Shown here piece after piece: positions 1 to 7,792 of a stretch of DNA of 9,509 nt (position 1 is the stretch's first letter; each line of letters starts with the position of its first letter). The DNA lies in the NCBI GenBank assembly GCA_003167015.1, contig PMUF01000536.1, positions 1 to 9,509 of the forward strand. The letters run 5' to 3'. The position numbers and the translations under genes are program-made. The DNA comes from Chitinophagaceae bacterium. GTDB taxonomy: Bacteria > Bacteroidota > Bacteroidia > Chitinophagales > Chitinophagaceae. The notes below the pieces were generated by a model, which worked only from the letters and a program-made list of their open reading frames with translations, was not told the DNA's origin and did not search any database.

Positions 1-333
1 GAAATAGAGGGTCAGGACGGCGAGATAGGCGGGGATGATACGGAGGAAGCGCTTGAAATAGAAGGTGCCGTATTCCACGGGCTGATTGCGGGCGACCTTG
101 CTCAGCAACTGACCGCCGATGAGATATCCGCTCAAAACGAAAAAGAGATCGACGCCGGTCCAGCCGAAGTTGCCGATGGTCTCATACAAGTAAGCCGGAT
201 GACCGAACAGGCTATAGTGGTAGAGGACCACGAGGATGACGGCCAGGGCGCGGAGATGGTCCAGGCCGGCGAGGTGTTTGCGGGGGGCGGGGGTGACGGA
301 TGGTTGACCAGTAGACGATGGATTCTGTGACAC
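1..333 (-). CDS. Membrane acyltransferase, acyltransferase 3 (OafA-like) family, N-terminal part, cut by window edge
   Basis: The family consists of multi-pass inner-membrane enzymes that O-acylate surface polysaccharides, lipids or other envelope molecules; the substrate here is unknown. Translating the minus strand gives 111 codons, open at position 1. After a Ser/Pro-rich N-terminus of about 20 residues come the family landmarks: LAGLDHLRALAVILVVLYHY (first membrane helix with the conserved R and the H of the YHY segment), then GWTGVDLFFVLSGYLIGGQL (second helix with the typical FFVLSGYLI signature), then FYFKRFLRIIPAYLAVL (basic loop and start of the next helix). Full members have about 350-400 residues, so roughly two thirds is missing. 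The start is uncertain: the only usual start codon in frame is a GTG at 333, without a Shine-Dalgarno sequence. It lies 43 bases after the permease stop on the same strand and could be co-transcribed with it. Family assignment is firm; the start is a guess. Confidence 0.88.
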   Translation of the reverse strand, partial: MSQNPSSTGQPSVTPAPRKHLAGLDHLRALAVILVVLYHYSLFGHPAYLYETIGNFGWTGVDLFFVLSGYLIGGQLLSKVARNQPVEYGTFYFKRFLRIIPAYLAVLTLYF

Positions 334-376
334 GGGGAATGGGCGGGTTTGATGGGTAGTTTGATGAGATGATCCT

Positions 377-2818
377 TTATTCGGTTCGAAGGATTTCTGC
401 GGGGTTGGTGAAGGCCAGTTTCAGTGTTTGGAAGCCGATCGTGAGCATGGCAAACGACAGGGCGATGCCTCCGGCGAGCAAAAATACCATTCCCCCGATG
501 GGGATACGATATACGAAGTCCTGGAGCCACTTGTTCATCAAATACCAGGCTATCGGAGAGGCGATCAGTATGGCTATGGCGATGAGCCGGGCGAAACTAC
601 CGGACAGCATTAACGTGATATCGATAACGGTGGCGCCGAGCACCTTTCGGATGCCGACTTCTTTCTTTCGCTGTCCCGCGGTGAACATGGCCAGTCCGAA
701 CAACCCCATACAGGAAATAAAAATGGTGAGAATCATGGCAGTGTTCATCAACACGGCCGTCTTCTGCTCCTTCGTGTACATGGCAGCGATGGCGTCGTCC
801 AGGAAGCGGTAGTTGAAGGGTGTATCCGGATAGACCTTTTTCCATGCCTGTTCCATGCGACTGATGACGGTTTGGAGCTGACCCAGCTGGTGTAACCGGG
901 AGTTCAGCCTGACGGCAATGTTGCTGATCGGGGGCTTGGAGAAGTCCATCATTGCGACCGGTACGATGGCTTCGTGGTAGGAATATTCGTGAAAGTCGGC
1001 GACGACGCCGATGATCGGAGTGCCGTGATCGCCTCCATACAGCATTTTGCCCACGGCTTCACGGGGATCTGTGAGACCCATCGCCCTGGTCATTGCTTCA
1101 TTGACGACGAAGCCCATGAGGCTGTCGGTGTTTCGGAGGGGAGTGCCGGCCAGGAGTCGGATATGATAGAGCGGGATAAAGTTTTCGTCGGCGATTTCGA
1201 TGGCGCCATTGATGTCCACGGGATGTTTGCCTTTATACGTTAATGGAAAGCCAGTGTGCATGTCGGTAGTTGGCGGAAAGGCTTCCCTGGCGACAAGGTC
1301 GACTCCCGGGATCTGTTGTATCAGCAGGGCCAGGCGCTTTGACTTTTGGGTCGTATCTCCCATGTCGGTGTTGATATTAAGGATAGCATCGGTTGAAAAG
1401 CCGAGGTCCTGGGTACGCATATAATTGATCTGGCGGCCGATGATGAGCGTGCAGATGATGAAGAGCAGGGAGATGGTGAACTGGAAGACGATGAGGCTTT
1501 TTCTGAAGCCTCCTTTTTCATTGAGAGTGGTGGGAGCGCCGGCGCCTTTCAGGCAAAGCACGGGGAGCCAGGCCGATAAGACCTTTGCAGGATACAGACC
1601 GGACAATAGTGTGGTCAGGACGGTCATGCCCAATAAAAAGAGCAGGACGGCAGGGGTGAAAGGATGGAATTCGAGCGCTGACGGCAGGAAGGAGTGAAAT
1701 AGCGTGATGATAGGACGGACGGCCAGTATCGCAAGGATTAGTGCACAACCGGTGAGTAAGGCGGTCTCGACGAGGAACTGAAAGATAATGGCCAGCCTTC
1801 CGCCTCCCAGTACTTTGCGGACGCCTACCTCTTTTGCCCGCCGGATAGCCATGGCGGTGGATAGATTGATGAAGTTGATAACTGCCAGGAGCAAAATGAA
1901 GACGGCGATGCCAATGAGGGTATATAGGGTCGGGCGGTGCGCTTTCGGAAAGTTGTCATAGACATTTTCATTGTTATGGATATCGGCCAGGGGTTGGAGC
2001 GTGATTGTAAAGATATTTCCATCGTCGAAAGGGATACGGCCCCTGGACAATGTGGCGAGTTGGCGATTGACCTGCGCGGTGTCGACGTTTTTAGCGAGCT
2101 TGACAAAGGCCAGGGATGGGGAGGGGATATCCGCACCGGCCCACTTATCCAGGCTGATCTGATGGCGAAGGAAAGAGGCGTTGATCGTAGAGAAGGAGAT
2201 GAAGTCGGTGTAGAGAAAGTCGGAGTTCTCCTTCCAGTCTTCGACGATACCCGATACCGTTAGCCTCAGGGAATCGTTATAGACGAGTACGCGGCCCATT
2301 GTCTTTTCGGGCGGGATGTTACCAAAATAGATCCGGGCCCTGCTGACCGTCAACACTACTTTAAAGGGAGCGTTGAGAGCGGTGGCGGGGCTGCCTGCCA
2401 GCCAATGGTAGGGGAAGATGGAAAAATATTGCGGTTCTGCGATGATGGTAGCGGGTGACGGGAAAATCTTGTCGCCGGCTGCCGGTTTGTCGTTGCCGAC
2501 AGGTTGTACATGGGCTTCATAGCCGTGCCATCCTGCGACTGTCTCTAACCCGGGAATGCCCTGGCGGACTGCGAGGGGGGTGATAGGGGGAACTGCGCCT
2601 TGCAGGAAGGTAGAGCCGGGCTTTTGTTCTTTACTGATCAGGCGATAGATGCGATCGCCATCAGGGTGGAAGGTATCAGTACTGAGCTCGAAATGGGTGA
2701 GCAGGAAAATCACGAGGCAGACGGACAGGCCAATGGACAAGCCGAGTATGTTGATAAAGGAATACGCTTTGTGCCGGGTGATGTTGCGCCAGGCCAGTTT
2801 CAGGTAGTTTTTCAACAT
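377..2818 (-). CDS. ABC transporter permease with two FtsX/MacB_PCD units
   Basis: An 813-residue inner-membrane protein of the large FtsX-type permease family common in Bacteroidetes, whose members act with a separate MacB/LolD-like ATPase in export or envelope stress rather than uptake. Visible architecture: a cytoplasmic start (MLKNYLKLAWRNITRHK), first membrane helix about 18-43, a large periplasmic MacB-type domain about 45-295, three helices about 298-322, 345-370 and 388-412, a fifth helix about 442-462 opening the second half (after FRKSLIVFQFT), a second periplasmic domain about 465-685, and three helices about 688-712, 738-760 and 772-797. Each half carries the FtsX coupling motif: RRAKEVGVRKVLGG near 326-339 and QRKKEVGIRKVLGA near 716-729. 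The length is normal for the family and the frame is intact. There is no ATPase gene in the window. It begins 33 bases after thrC on the same strand, so read-through from the thr operon is possible. The transported substrate cannot be inferred. Confidence 0.93.
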   Translation of the reverse strand: MLKNYLKLAWRNITRHKAYSFINILGLSIGLSVCLVIFLLTHFELSTDTFHPDGDRIYRLISKEQKPGSTFLQGAVPPITPLAVRQGIPGLETVAGWHGYEAHVQPVGNDKPAAGDKIFPSPATIIAEPQYFSIFPYHWLAGSPATALNAPFKVVLTVSRARIYFGNIPPEKTMGRVLVYNDSLRLTVSGIVEDWKENSDFLYTDFISFSTINASFLRHQISLDKWAGADIPSPSLAFVKLAKNVDTAQVNRQLATLSRGRIPFDDGNIFTITLQPLADIHNNENVYDNFPKAHRPTLYTLIGIAVFILLLAVINFINLSTAMAIRRAKEVGVRKVLGGGRLAIIFQFLVETALLTGCALILAILAVRPIITLFHSFLPSALEFHPFTPAVLLFLLGMTVLTTLLSGLYPAKVLSAWLPVLCLKGAGAPTTLNEKGGFRKSLIVFQFTISLLFIICTLIIGRQINYMRTQDLGFSTDAILNINTDMGDTTQKSKRLALLIQQIPGVDLVAREAFPPTTDMHTGFPLTYKGKHPVDINGAIEIADENFIPLYHIRLLAGTPLRNTDSLMGFVVNEAMTRAMGLTDPREAVGKMLYGGDHGTPIIGVVADFHEYSYHEAIVPVAMMDFSKPPISNIAVRLNSRLHQLGQLQTVISRMEQAWKKVYPDTPFNYRFLDDAIAAMYTKEQKTAVLMNTAMILTIFISCMGLFGLAMFTAGQRKKEVGIRKVLGATVIDITLMLSGSFARLIAIAILIASPIAWYLMNKWLQDFVYRIPIGGMVFLLAGGIALSFAMLTIGFQTLKLAFTNPAEILRTE

Positions 2819-2851
2819 AGCGGAAGTTTTGCGGTGATGAATGCGATCACA

Positions 2852-4201
2852 TCAAGATAGCAAATATTCCTTCAGCTGCGCATAGTCGGGAGCGATGCGG
2901 GTGCTATGTTTTTGGTGATTTAGCAGGGTTTTAACGTTTTCGGGCAAGGGGATCGTGCTGCCGATGAGGGGTTCGACGACGTCGTAGAATTTCACCGGGT
3001 GGGCGGTCTCGAGGAAGATGCCTTTGGCGCCGGGATGGGCTGCCAGGTAGCGTTGGAGGGCGAGATAGCCTACTGCGCCATGTGGGTCGGGCAGGTATTG
3101 GTGATGGGTGTAGAGGTCAAGGATGGTGGCGACGGTCTCTTCGTCGGAGATGCTGACGCTGCTGAGGATGGATTTGAGGGAGGGGAGCTGTTTGTCGAAG
3201 ATCTCGAGGATGCGAACGAAGTTGCTGGGATTGCCGACGTCCATGGCATTGGAGAGGGTGGGCCGGGCGGCTTTGGCCTGGTATTCTCCGGTCCGGAGGT
3301 AGACGGGAACGATATCGTTGGCATTGCAGGCGGCGATGAAATGACTGACGGGCAGTCCGGAACTCCAGGCCATGAGCCCTGCGCAGATGTTGCCAAAATT
3401 TCCGCTGGGAACGCTGATGACGGGCGGATGCTGTTTGTCGGGCCATTGCTGCCAGGCGAAGAAGTAATAGAATTGCTGGGGGAGCCAACGGGCCACATTG
3501 ATCGAATTAGCTGAGGTGAGGAAGAGCCGGTCGTTGAGTAAGGGGTCGGAGAAGGCCTCTTTGACCATCCGCTGACAGTCATCGAAGGTCCCGTCCACTT
3601 CCAGGGCGGAGATGTTGTTACCGAGGGTGGTGAGTTGTAATTCCTGTACGCTGCTGACCTTGCCGGAGGGATAAAGGATGACTACGTTGACACCTTCCAC
3701 GCCATAGAAGCCGCTGGCGACGGCGCCGCCGGTGTCTCCCGAGGTGGCCACGAGTACGGTGACGGGGCGGTGGATGTCGCGGACGAAATGACCCAGGCAG
3801 CGGCTCATGAAGCGGGCTCCGACGTCCTTGAAGGCCAGGGTAGGGCCGTGAAAGAGTTCGAGGGTGTAGGCATCGGGGGTGAGGGGCGAGTTGGGCGAGC
3901 CGGGTAGTGGGTTGGTTGCCGGGGTGTGGGACGGGATGGACACCAGGGGGAAATCGAAGTTGATCGTCTCGGCGACGATGCGGCGGAGTTCGTCTTCGGT
4001 CAGCGTGTCACCGACATAGGGTGAGATGACACGCCAGGCGATCTCTTCGCGGGAATAGCGGTCGATCTTGTCGATGAATTCTTTTGGCAGCGTGGGAATG
4101 CGTTCGGGGAAATAGAGTCCTTTGTCCGGGGCCTGGCCACGGATGGTGGCTTCTTTGAAGGTTACACGGGTGGAGGGGTTGTTCAGACTATAATATAACA
4201 T
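2852..4201 (-). CDS. thrC: Threonine synthase
   Basis: Converts O-phosphohomoserine to threonine plus phosphate with pyridoxal phosphate (PLP), the last step of threonine synthesis, in the cytoplasm. The 449 residues match the longer threonine synthase type. Seen in the sequence: the N-terminal family segment MLYYSLNNPS with KGLYFPE near 27-33; the PLP-lysine motif ELFHGPTLAFKD with Lys125; the phosphate-binding SGDTGGAVASGF near 154-165; the PSGNFGN loop at 265-271; NPSNFVRILE near 324-333; and the C-terminal PDPHGAVGYLAL and LETAHPVKF segments. An insert rich in Pro, Ser, Thr and Asn (about 90-109) precedes YTLELFHGPT and looks like a flexible loop. The ATG at 4201 is chosen because MxYYS is the usual beginning of the family. 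It follows thrB by 20 bases and is the third gene of the thrABC operon. Confidence 0.96.
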   Translation of the reverse strand: MLYYSLNNPSTRVTFKEATIRGQAPDKGLYFPERIPTLPKEFIDKIDRYSREEIAWRVISPYVGDTLTEDELRRIVAETINFDFPLVSIPSHTPATNPLPGSPNSPLTPDAYTLELFHGPTLAFKDVGARFMSRCLGHFVRDIHRPVTVLVATSGDTGGAVASGFYGVEGVNVVILYPSGKVSSVQELQLTTLGNNISALEVDGTFDDCQRMVKEAFSDPLLNDRLFLTSANSINVARWLPQQFYYFFAWQQWPDKQHPPVISVPSGNFGNICAGLMAWSSGLPVSHFIAACNANDIVPVYLRTGEYQAKAARPTLSNAMDVGNPSNFVRILEIFDKQLPSLKSILSSVSISDEETVATILDLYTHHQYLPDPHGAVGYLALQRYLAAHPGAKGIFLETAHPVKFYDVVEPLIGSTIPLPENVKTLLNHQKHSTRIAPDYAQLKEYLLS

Positions 4202-4221
4202 AGAGGTGCAATTGGGGGTGA

Positions 4222-5172
4222 TCAGGCGACGACTTTTACTCCTTGCTGATTGATGGTTGTTACATAGGTATGATGGTCAAGACCGATCCTTGTATAGATG
4301 TCCTTCATAATGTTCTCTACCTTCCGGGCGGTTGATTCATCTCTGCTGAGCATGAAGATAGAAGGCCCCGAGCCCGAGATGCCGCCGCCGAGAGCGCCGG
4401 CTTCTTTGCAGCATTGTTTTATCGCATCGAATCCGGGGATCAGCATGCTGCGGACGGGTTCGATGATGACGTCTTCGAGAGAGCGGCCGATGAGGTCATA
4501 GTCATGGCCCATGAAACCTGCTACCAGTCCCGCGATGTTGCCCCACTGGCGGATGGCGTCTTTGAGGAGGACCTGCTTGCGCAGGATTTGCCGGGCGTCC
4601 GAGGTCCGCACTTCGATCTGGGGATGTACGACGGTGACATGCAGCGCGGGGGCTGCAATCGGGACGATATCGAGGGGAAAGATGGAGCGGATGAGTGTGA
4701 CGCCGCCGTAGATGCAGGGGGTGATATTATCGGCATGTTTGACACCGGAGGCGACTTTTTCGCCGAACAGCGCGAAGCGGACCAGGTCTTCTTTGGAGAA
4801 GATATTGCCGAGCAGGTGGTTGGCTGCCACCACTGCGCCTGCGGCGCTGGCGGCGCTGGAGCCGAGGCCACTGCCGGGTTTTATTTTTTTGGTGATGGAG
4901 ACTTCAAAGCCGACGGGGTGGGTGGGACGGTTGGCGGGCCCGGTATCGCCGTTAAGTTCTTCGAGCATCTCGAGCAGCGGAGCGCCGGCGGTGTTCTGTG
5001 CAGGGTCGGAGGGCAGGGGAAAGCCGTCTTTGCTGATGATGATGACGCGCGGCTCGTCGATGAGGCGGACTTCCATGATATCGTATGGGGCATTAAGCGC
5101 CATGCCGAGGATATCGAATCCGCACACGAGGTTGGCGACGGTGCCGGGGCATTGGACGGTGACTTTGTTCAT
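4222..5172 (-). CDS. thrB: Homoserine kinase
   Basis: Phosphorylates homoserine to O-phosphohomoserine using ATP; a cytoplasmic GHMP-family kinase supplying ThrC. The 316-residue protein has all three family motifs: an N-terminal substrate region CPGTVANLVCGFD (8-20), the ATP-binding glycine/serine loop KPGSGLGSSAASA (98-110), and the C-terminal GALGGGISGSGPSIF (259-273). HADNITPCIYGG near 146-157 is the homoserine kinase version of the central segment, which separates it from mevalonate or galactose kinases. The length is typical (about 300-320). The start codon lies 2 bases after the thrA stop (TAATCATG), so translation is probably coupled to thrA. No Shine-Dalgarno sequence is visible, as expected in Bacteroidetes. 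Confidence 0.96.
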   Translation of the reverse strand: MNKVTVQCPGTVANLVCGFDILGMALNAPYDIMEVRLIDEPRVIIISKDGFPLPSDPAQNTAGAPLLEMLEELNGDTGPANRPTHPVGFEVSITKKIKPGSGLGSSAASAAGAVVAANHLLGNIFSKEDLVRFALFGEKVASGVKHADNITPCIYGGVTLIRSIFPLDIVPIAAPALHVTVVHPQIEVRTSDARQILRKQVLLKDAIRQWGNIAGLVAGFMGHDYDLIGRSLEDVIIEPVRSMLIPGFDAIKQCCKEAGALGGGISGSGPSIFMLSRDESTARKVENIMKDIYTRIGLDHHTYVTTINQQGVKVVA

Positions 5173-5174
5173 GA

Positions 5175-7619
5175 TTACGAATTAATGATGCGTAAAATGT
5201 CCGCGAATACGCCCGAGGCGGTGACTTCCGCCCCGGCTCCGGCCCCTTTGACGACGAGCGGCTGTTCGCTGTAGCGATCGGTGTAGAACAGCACTACGTT
5301 GTCCTTTCCATAGAGATGGTAGAGGTCCTGTTCGGGCCCGATATGCTGCAAGCCGACGCTGGCTACGCCGTTGTCGTACTGTGCGACAAATTTCAGCTTT
5401 TTTCCTTTGGCAGCAGCGGCCTGGTATAATTGTTTGAAATGATCTTCTTCCTTCGTCATGGCTGCATAAAAATCTTCGACGCTGCCCTGCATACAGGAAG
5501 CGGGGAGGAAGGAATGATTGGCGATATCGTCCATTTCCATCCGTGAGCCTGCTTCGCGGGCAAGGATCATGATCTTTCGCATGACGTCCGTGCCACTCAG
5601 ATCGAGGCGGGGGTCCGGCTCGGTGTATCCTTCATCCTGCGCCTGGCGGACGACATCGGAAAAGGGTTTTTCGCCGTTATAGTGATTGAAAACGAAATTC
5701 AGGGTTCCGCTGAGTACCGCCTCGATACGGCGCACGGTATCACCGCTCCTCAGCAGGTCGTTGAGGGTTCCGATGACGGGAAGGCCGGCGCCGACGTTGG
5801 TCTCGAAGAGGAAGCGGGCGTTATATTCCCTGGCCAGGTCTTTCAACTGCCGGTAATTTTTGTAGGGGGAAGAGCACGCAATCTTATTGCAGGCCACTAC
5901 GGAAATGCTTTTCTGCAGCAGGGCAGCATAGCAGGTAGCTACATCCTGGTTGGCGGTCACGTCTGCGAAGACGGAGTTGCGAAGGTTGCGGGCTGTGATG
6001 CCGGTTACCCATTCGTCGAGGTCCATGGGGCTGCCCAGATCGAGGCGTGCGCGCCAGTGGGCGAGGTCGATGCCTTCATTGTCGAAGATCATTTTACGGC
6101 TATTGGCGAGTCCTACGACCCTGACCTGGATACGAAGCTGTTGCTGCAACCAATCCTGTTGTTTTTGCAGCTGATCGATCAGGCGGCGGCCGACGTTGCC
6201 GGCCCCGGTGATGAAGAGGTTGAGCTGGCGGTAGGAGGCTTCGAAGAACTCTTCATGCAGCACGTTGATAGCCTTTTTCACGTCGCCTGCTGCGATGACG
6301 GCCGTGATATTTCTTTCGGAAGAGCCTTGTGCGATGGCCCGGACATTGACGCCGTTGCGGCCCAGCGCGCCGAACATCTTGCCGCTGACGCCGGGGTGGC
6401 TCTTCATCTGTTCGCCTACCAGTGCGATGACGGAAAGGCCCGTCTCGATCACCAGCGGGTCGACGGTACCGGCCGCGATCTCGGGGCTGAAGGCGTTATC
6501 GACGGCTGCCTTGGCGATGGCGGCATTCGATTCGTCCACACCGACGCAGATAGAATGCTCGGAGGAGCCCTGGGTGATGAGGATAACGTTGATCTGCTGG
6601 CCGGAGAGTGCTTCGAAAAGTCGTTTGGAGAAGCCGGGGATGCCGACCATTCCGCTGCCTTCGAGGCTGAGCAGGGCGATGCGGGGGATGCTGGAGATAC
6701 CGCGGATGCTATTGCCATTATGGGTGGCGGCCAATTCGATGACGGTGCCGGGGTCGGATGGTGCAAAGGTGTTCTTGATCCAGACAGGGATGTTCTTGCG
6801 CATGACGGGCTGGATGGTAGGCGGGTAGATCACTTTAGCGCCGAAATGCGATAGCTCCATGGCTTCCTGGTAAGAGATATGTGGAATGAGCTTGACATTT
6901 GAGACGAGTCTTGGGTCGGCTGTCATCATGCCTGAGACATCCGTCCAGATTTCGAGCCGGCCGGCATCGGCGGCTGCGGCGAAGATCGCGGCGGTATAGT
7001 CGCCACCACCGCGTCCCAGGGTAGTCGTGATGCCCTTGTCGTTGGAGGCGATGAAACCGGGAAAGACGAAGAGTTGGGAGGGGGAACCGTCGATAAATTC
7101 TTTTATCTGCCGGTTGGTACGGGGAAAGTCGACGGCGGCATGACCGAAGTGGGAGTCCGTGCTGATAAGATCGCGCGAGTCTTTCCAGGTGTGGTCGATA
7201 TCGAGGGCGCCCAGGCGGGCGGCGACGATGAAAGAGGATAACAGTTCCCCATAGCTGACGACTTTGTCCTGGGTGCGGGCAGACAGTTCTCCGAGGAGGA
7301 AGATACCGCTGCAGATATCTTCTATTTCATTGCAGCGGGTTTTGACTGCGCTGAGAGTAGCGCTCTGCCGCGTGAGGGGCAGGAGTGACCTGACTGTCTC
7401 GAGATGACGATGTTCGATGACCTGTAATTTTTCTTTATACGACTCATCACCGGCGGCAGCCGTGGTTGCGACCTGAATGAGCATATCCGTAATGCCTCCG
7501 AGGGCAGATACTACAAGGATAGTCCTGTCTTTTGTCAGTGCTTCGCGGACGAGTGTAATGACCTTATCTATATTTTCTGCGTTAGCTACGGAAGAACCGC
7601 CGAATTTTAAAACCTGCAT
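5175..7619 (-). CDS. thrA: Bifunctional aspartokinase / homoserine dehydrogenase I
   Basis: A fused enzyme that phosphorylates aspartate and, after aspartate-semialdehyde dehydrogenase acts, reduces aspartate semialdehyde to homoserine. It has 814 residues, about the size of E. coli ThrA (820). Aspartokinase domain: KFGGSSVAN (5-13), LGRGGGDYTA (201-210) and TDVSGMMTADPR (226-237). Two ACT domains follow at about 314-460, containing LITQGSSEHSICVGV (Gln350) and RAIAQGSSERNITAV (Gln431); these glutamines match the threonine-sensing positions of plant and enterobacterial fused enzymes, so inhibition by threonine is expected. Homoserine dehydrogenase domain: nucleotide-binding GAGNVG (472-477), VACNK (575-579), GLPVIGTL (612-619), SGTLNF (637-642), the catalytic DEGYTEPDPRLDLSGTD (662-678) and C-terminal KGAGAGAEVTASGV (791-804). 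The ATG at 7619 is right because MQVLKFGGSS is the normal N-terminus. First gene of the operon, behind the candidate attenuator. Confidence 0.97.
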   Translation of the reverse strand: MQVLKFGGSSVANAENIDKVITLVREALTKDRTILVVSALGGITDMLIQVATTAAAGDESYKEKLQVIEHRHLETVRSLLPLTRQSATLSAVKTRCNEIEDICSGIFLLGELSARTQDKVVSYGELLSSFIVAARLGALDIDHTWKDSRDLISTDSHFGHAAVDFPRTNRQIKEFIDGSPSQLFVFPGFIASNDKGITTTLGRGGGDYTAAIFAAAADAGRLEIWTDVSGMMTADPRLVSNVKLIPHISYQEAMELSHFGAKVIYPPTIQPVMRKNIPVWIKNTFAPSDPGTVIELAATHNGNSIRGISSIPRIALLSLEGSGMVGIPGFSKRLFEALSGQQINVILITQGSSEHSICVGVDESNAAIAKAAVDNAFSPEIAAGTVDPLVIETGLSVIALVGEQMKSHPGVSGKMFGALGRNGVNVRAIAQGSSERNITAVIAAGDVKKAINVLHEEFFEASYRQLNLFITGAGNVGRRLIDQLQKQQDWLQQQLRIQVRVVGLANSRKMIFDNEGIDLAHWRARLDLGSPMDLDEWVTGITARNLRNSVFADVTANQDVATCYAALLQKSISVVACNKIACSSPYKNYRQLKDLAREYNARFLFETNVGAGLPVIGTLNDLLRSGDTVRRIEAVLSGTLNFVFNHYNGEKPFSDVVRQAQDEGYTEPDPRLDLSGTDVMRKIMILAREAGSRMEMDDIANHSFLPASCMQGSVEDFYAAMTKEEDHFKQLYQAAAAKGKKLKFVAQYDNGVASVGLQHIGPEQDLYHLYGKDNVVLFYTDRYSEQPLVVKGAGAGAEVTASGVFADILRIINS

Positions 7620-7643
7620 GAGCTGGTTGATTTTTTATCAATG

Positions 7644-7672
7644 AAAAAGCTGGTCTTTTGAGAAAGCAGCTT
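7644..7672 (-). terminator. Candidate attenuator terminator before thrA
   Basis: Read on the minus strand, AAGCTG (7672-7667) pairs perfectly with CAGCTT (7652-7647). Inside it CTTT pairs with AAAG around a CTCA loop, with a 2-base AC bulge on the 3' side. The stem runs into a five-T stretch (7648-7644) followed by CATT. This is a modest Rho-independent terminator whose last stem base lies 27 bases upstream of the thrA ATG, between the Thr/Ile-rich leader ORF and the gene, where an attenuator belongs. The stem is short and AT-rich in its inner part, so its efficiency is uncertain. No operon ends here, so an ordinary operon-end terminator makes little sense. Confidence 0.55.
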
Positions 7673-7703
7673 GAGTAAAGCCCGGGGGGTGATATGGAAA
7701 TTG

Positions 7704-7722
7704 ACAACCCTTAACGGGTTGT
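7704..7722 (-). promoter_or_regulatory. Hairpin across the leader stop codon (candidate pause or 1:2 hairpin)
   Basis: On the minus strand ACAACCC, loop GTTAA, GGGTTGT form a perfect 7-bp stem with a 5-base loop. The 5' arm contains the last Thr codons of the leader ORF (ACA ACC) and the loop contains its TAA stop. A ribosome stalled at the Thr codons, or one terminating, would change whether this hairpin forms, which matches the role of the 1:2 hairpin in leader-peptide attenuation. There is no U-tract after it (CAATTTCC follows), so it is not itself a terminator. A convincing antiterminator partner for its 3' arm was not found by eye. Confidence 0.55.
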
Positions 7723-7788
7723 AATGGAGATAATAGTCGTAAATTCGACGGCTGATGTGGAGGGACCGATATGGTGATTGACTATCAC
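7711..7788 (-). CDS. Candidate thr operon leader peptide (thrL-like)
   Basis: A 25-codon ORF starting with GTG and ending in TAA, about 90 bases upstream of thrA on the same strand. The peptide begins MIVNHHIGPS and ends EFTTIISITTR. The last nine codons are ACG ACT ATT ATC TCC ATT ACA ACC CGT: four Thr and three Ile codons; over the whole peptide there are five of each. Such clustering of Thr and Ile codons just before a hairpin is the hallmark of the E. coli thrL leader, which senses charged tRNA-Thr and tRNA-Ile. The upstream frame is closed by a TAG about 40 bases before the GTG, so the ORF is short by nature. Weaknesses: no ATG, no Shine-Dalgarno sequence, and the best promoter candidate would place the transcript start almost at the GTG. 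Confidence 0.6.
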   Translation of the reverse strand: MIVNHHIGPSTSAVEFTTIISITTR

Positions 7789-7792
7789 GCCA

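Noticed and set aside
132..530. A 132-residue minus-strand reading frame across the acyltransferase-permease junction
   Set aside because: It is a shadow in another frame: the real acyltransferase and permease frames explain this stretch, and the translation is low-complexity Pro/Ser/Arg.
2828..2850. Short inverted repeat GTGAT / ATCAC between thrC and the permease
   Set aside because: Only 5 bp with a 7-base loop and no T-run on the minus strand, so it cannot be called a terminator.
4414..5274. Long plus-strand frames opposite thrB and thrA (also 5682-6854 and 2999-3514), and minus-strand 8200-9057 opposite ppc
   Set aside because: All are antisense to genes with clear family motifs. Their length reflects the high GC content and codon bias; none shows a recognisable domain.
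7736..7749. GTCG / CGAC inverted repeat within the leader ORF
   Set aside because: Four base pairs only; too short to claim as a separate regulatory hairpin.
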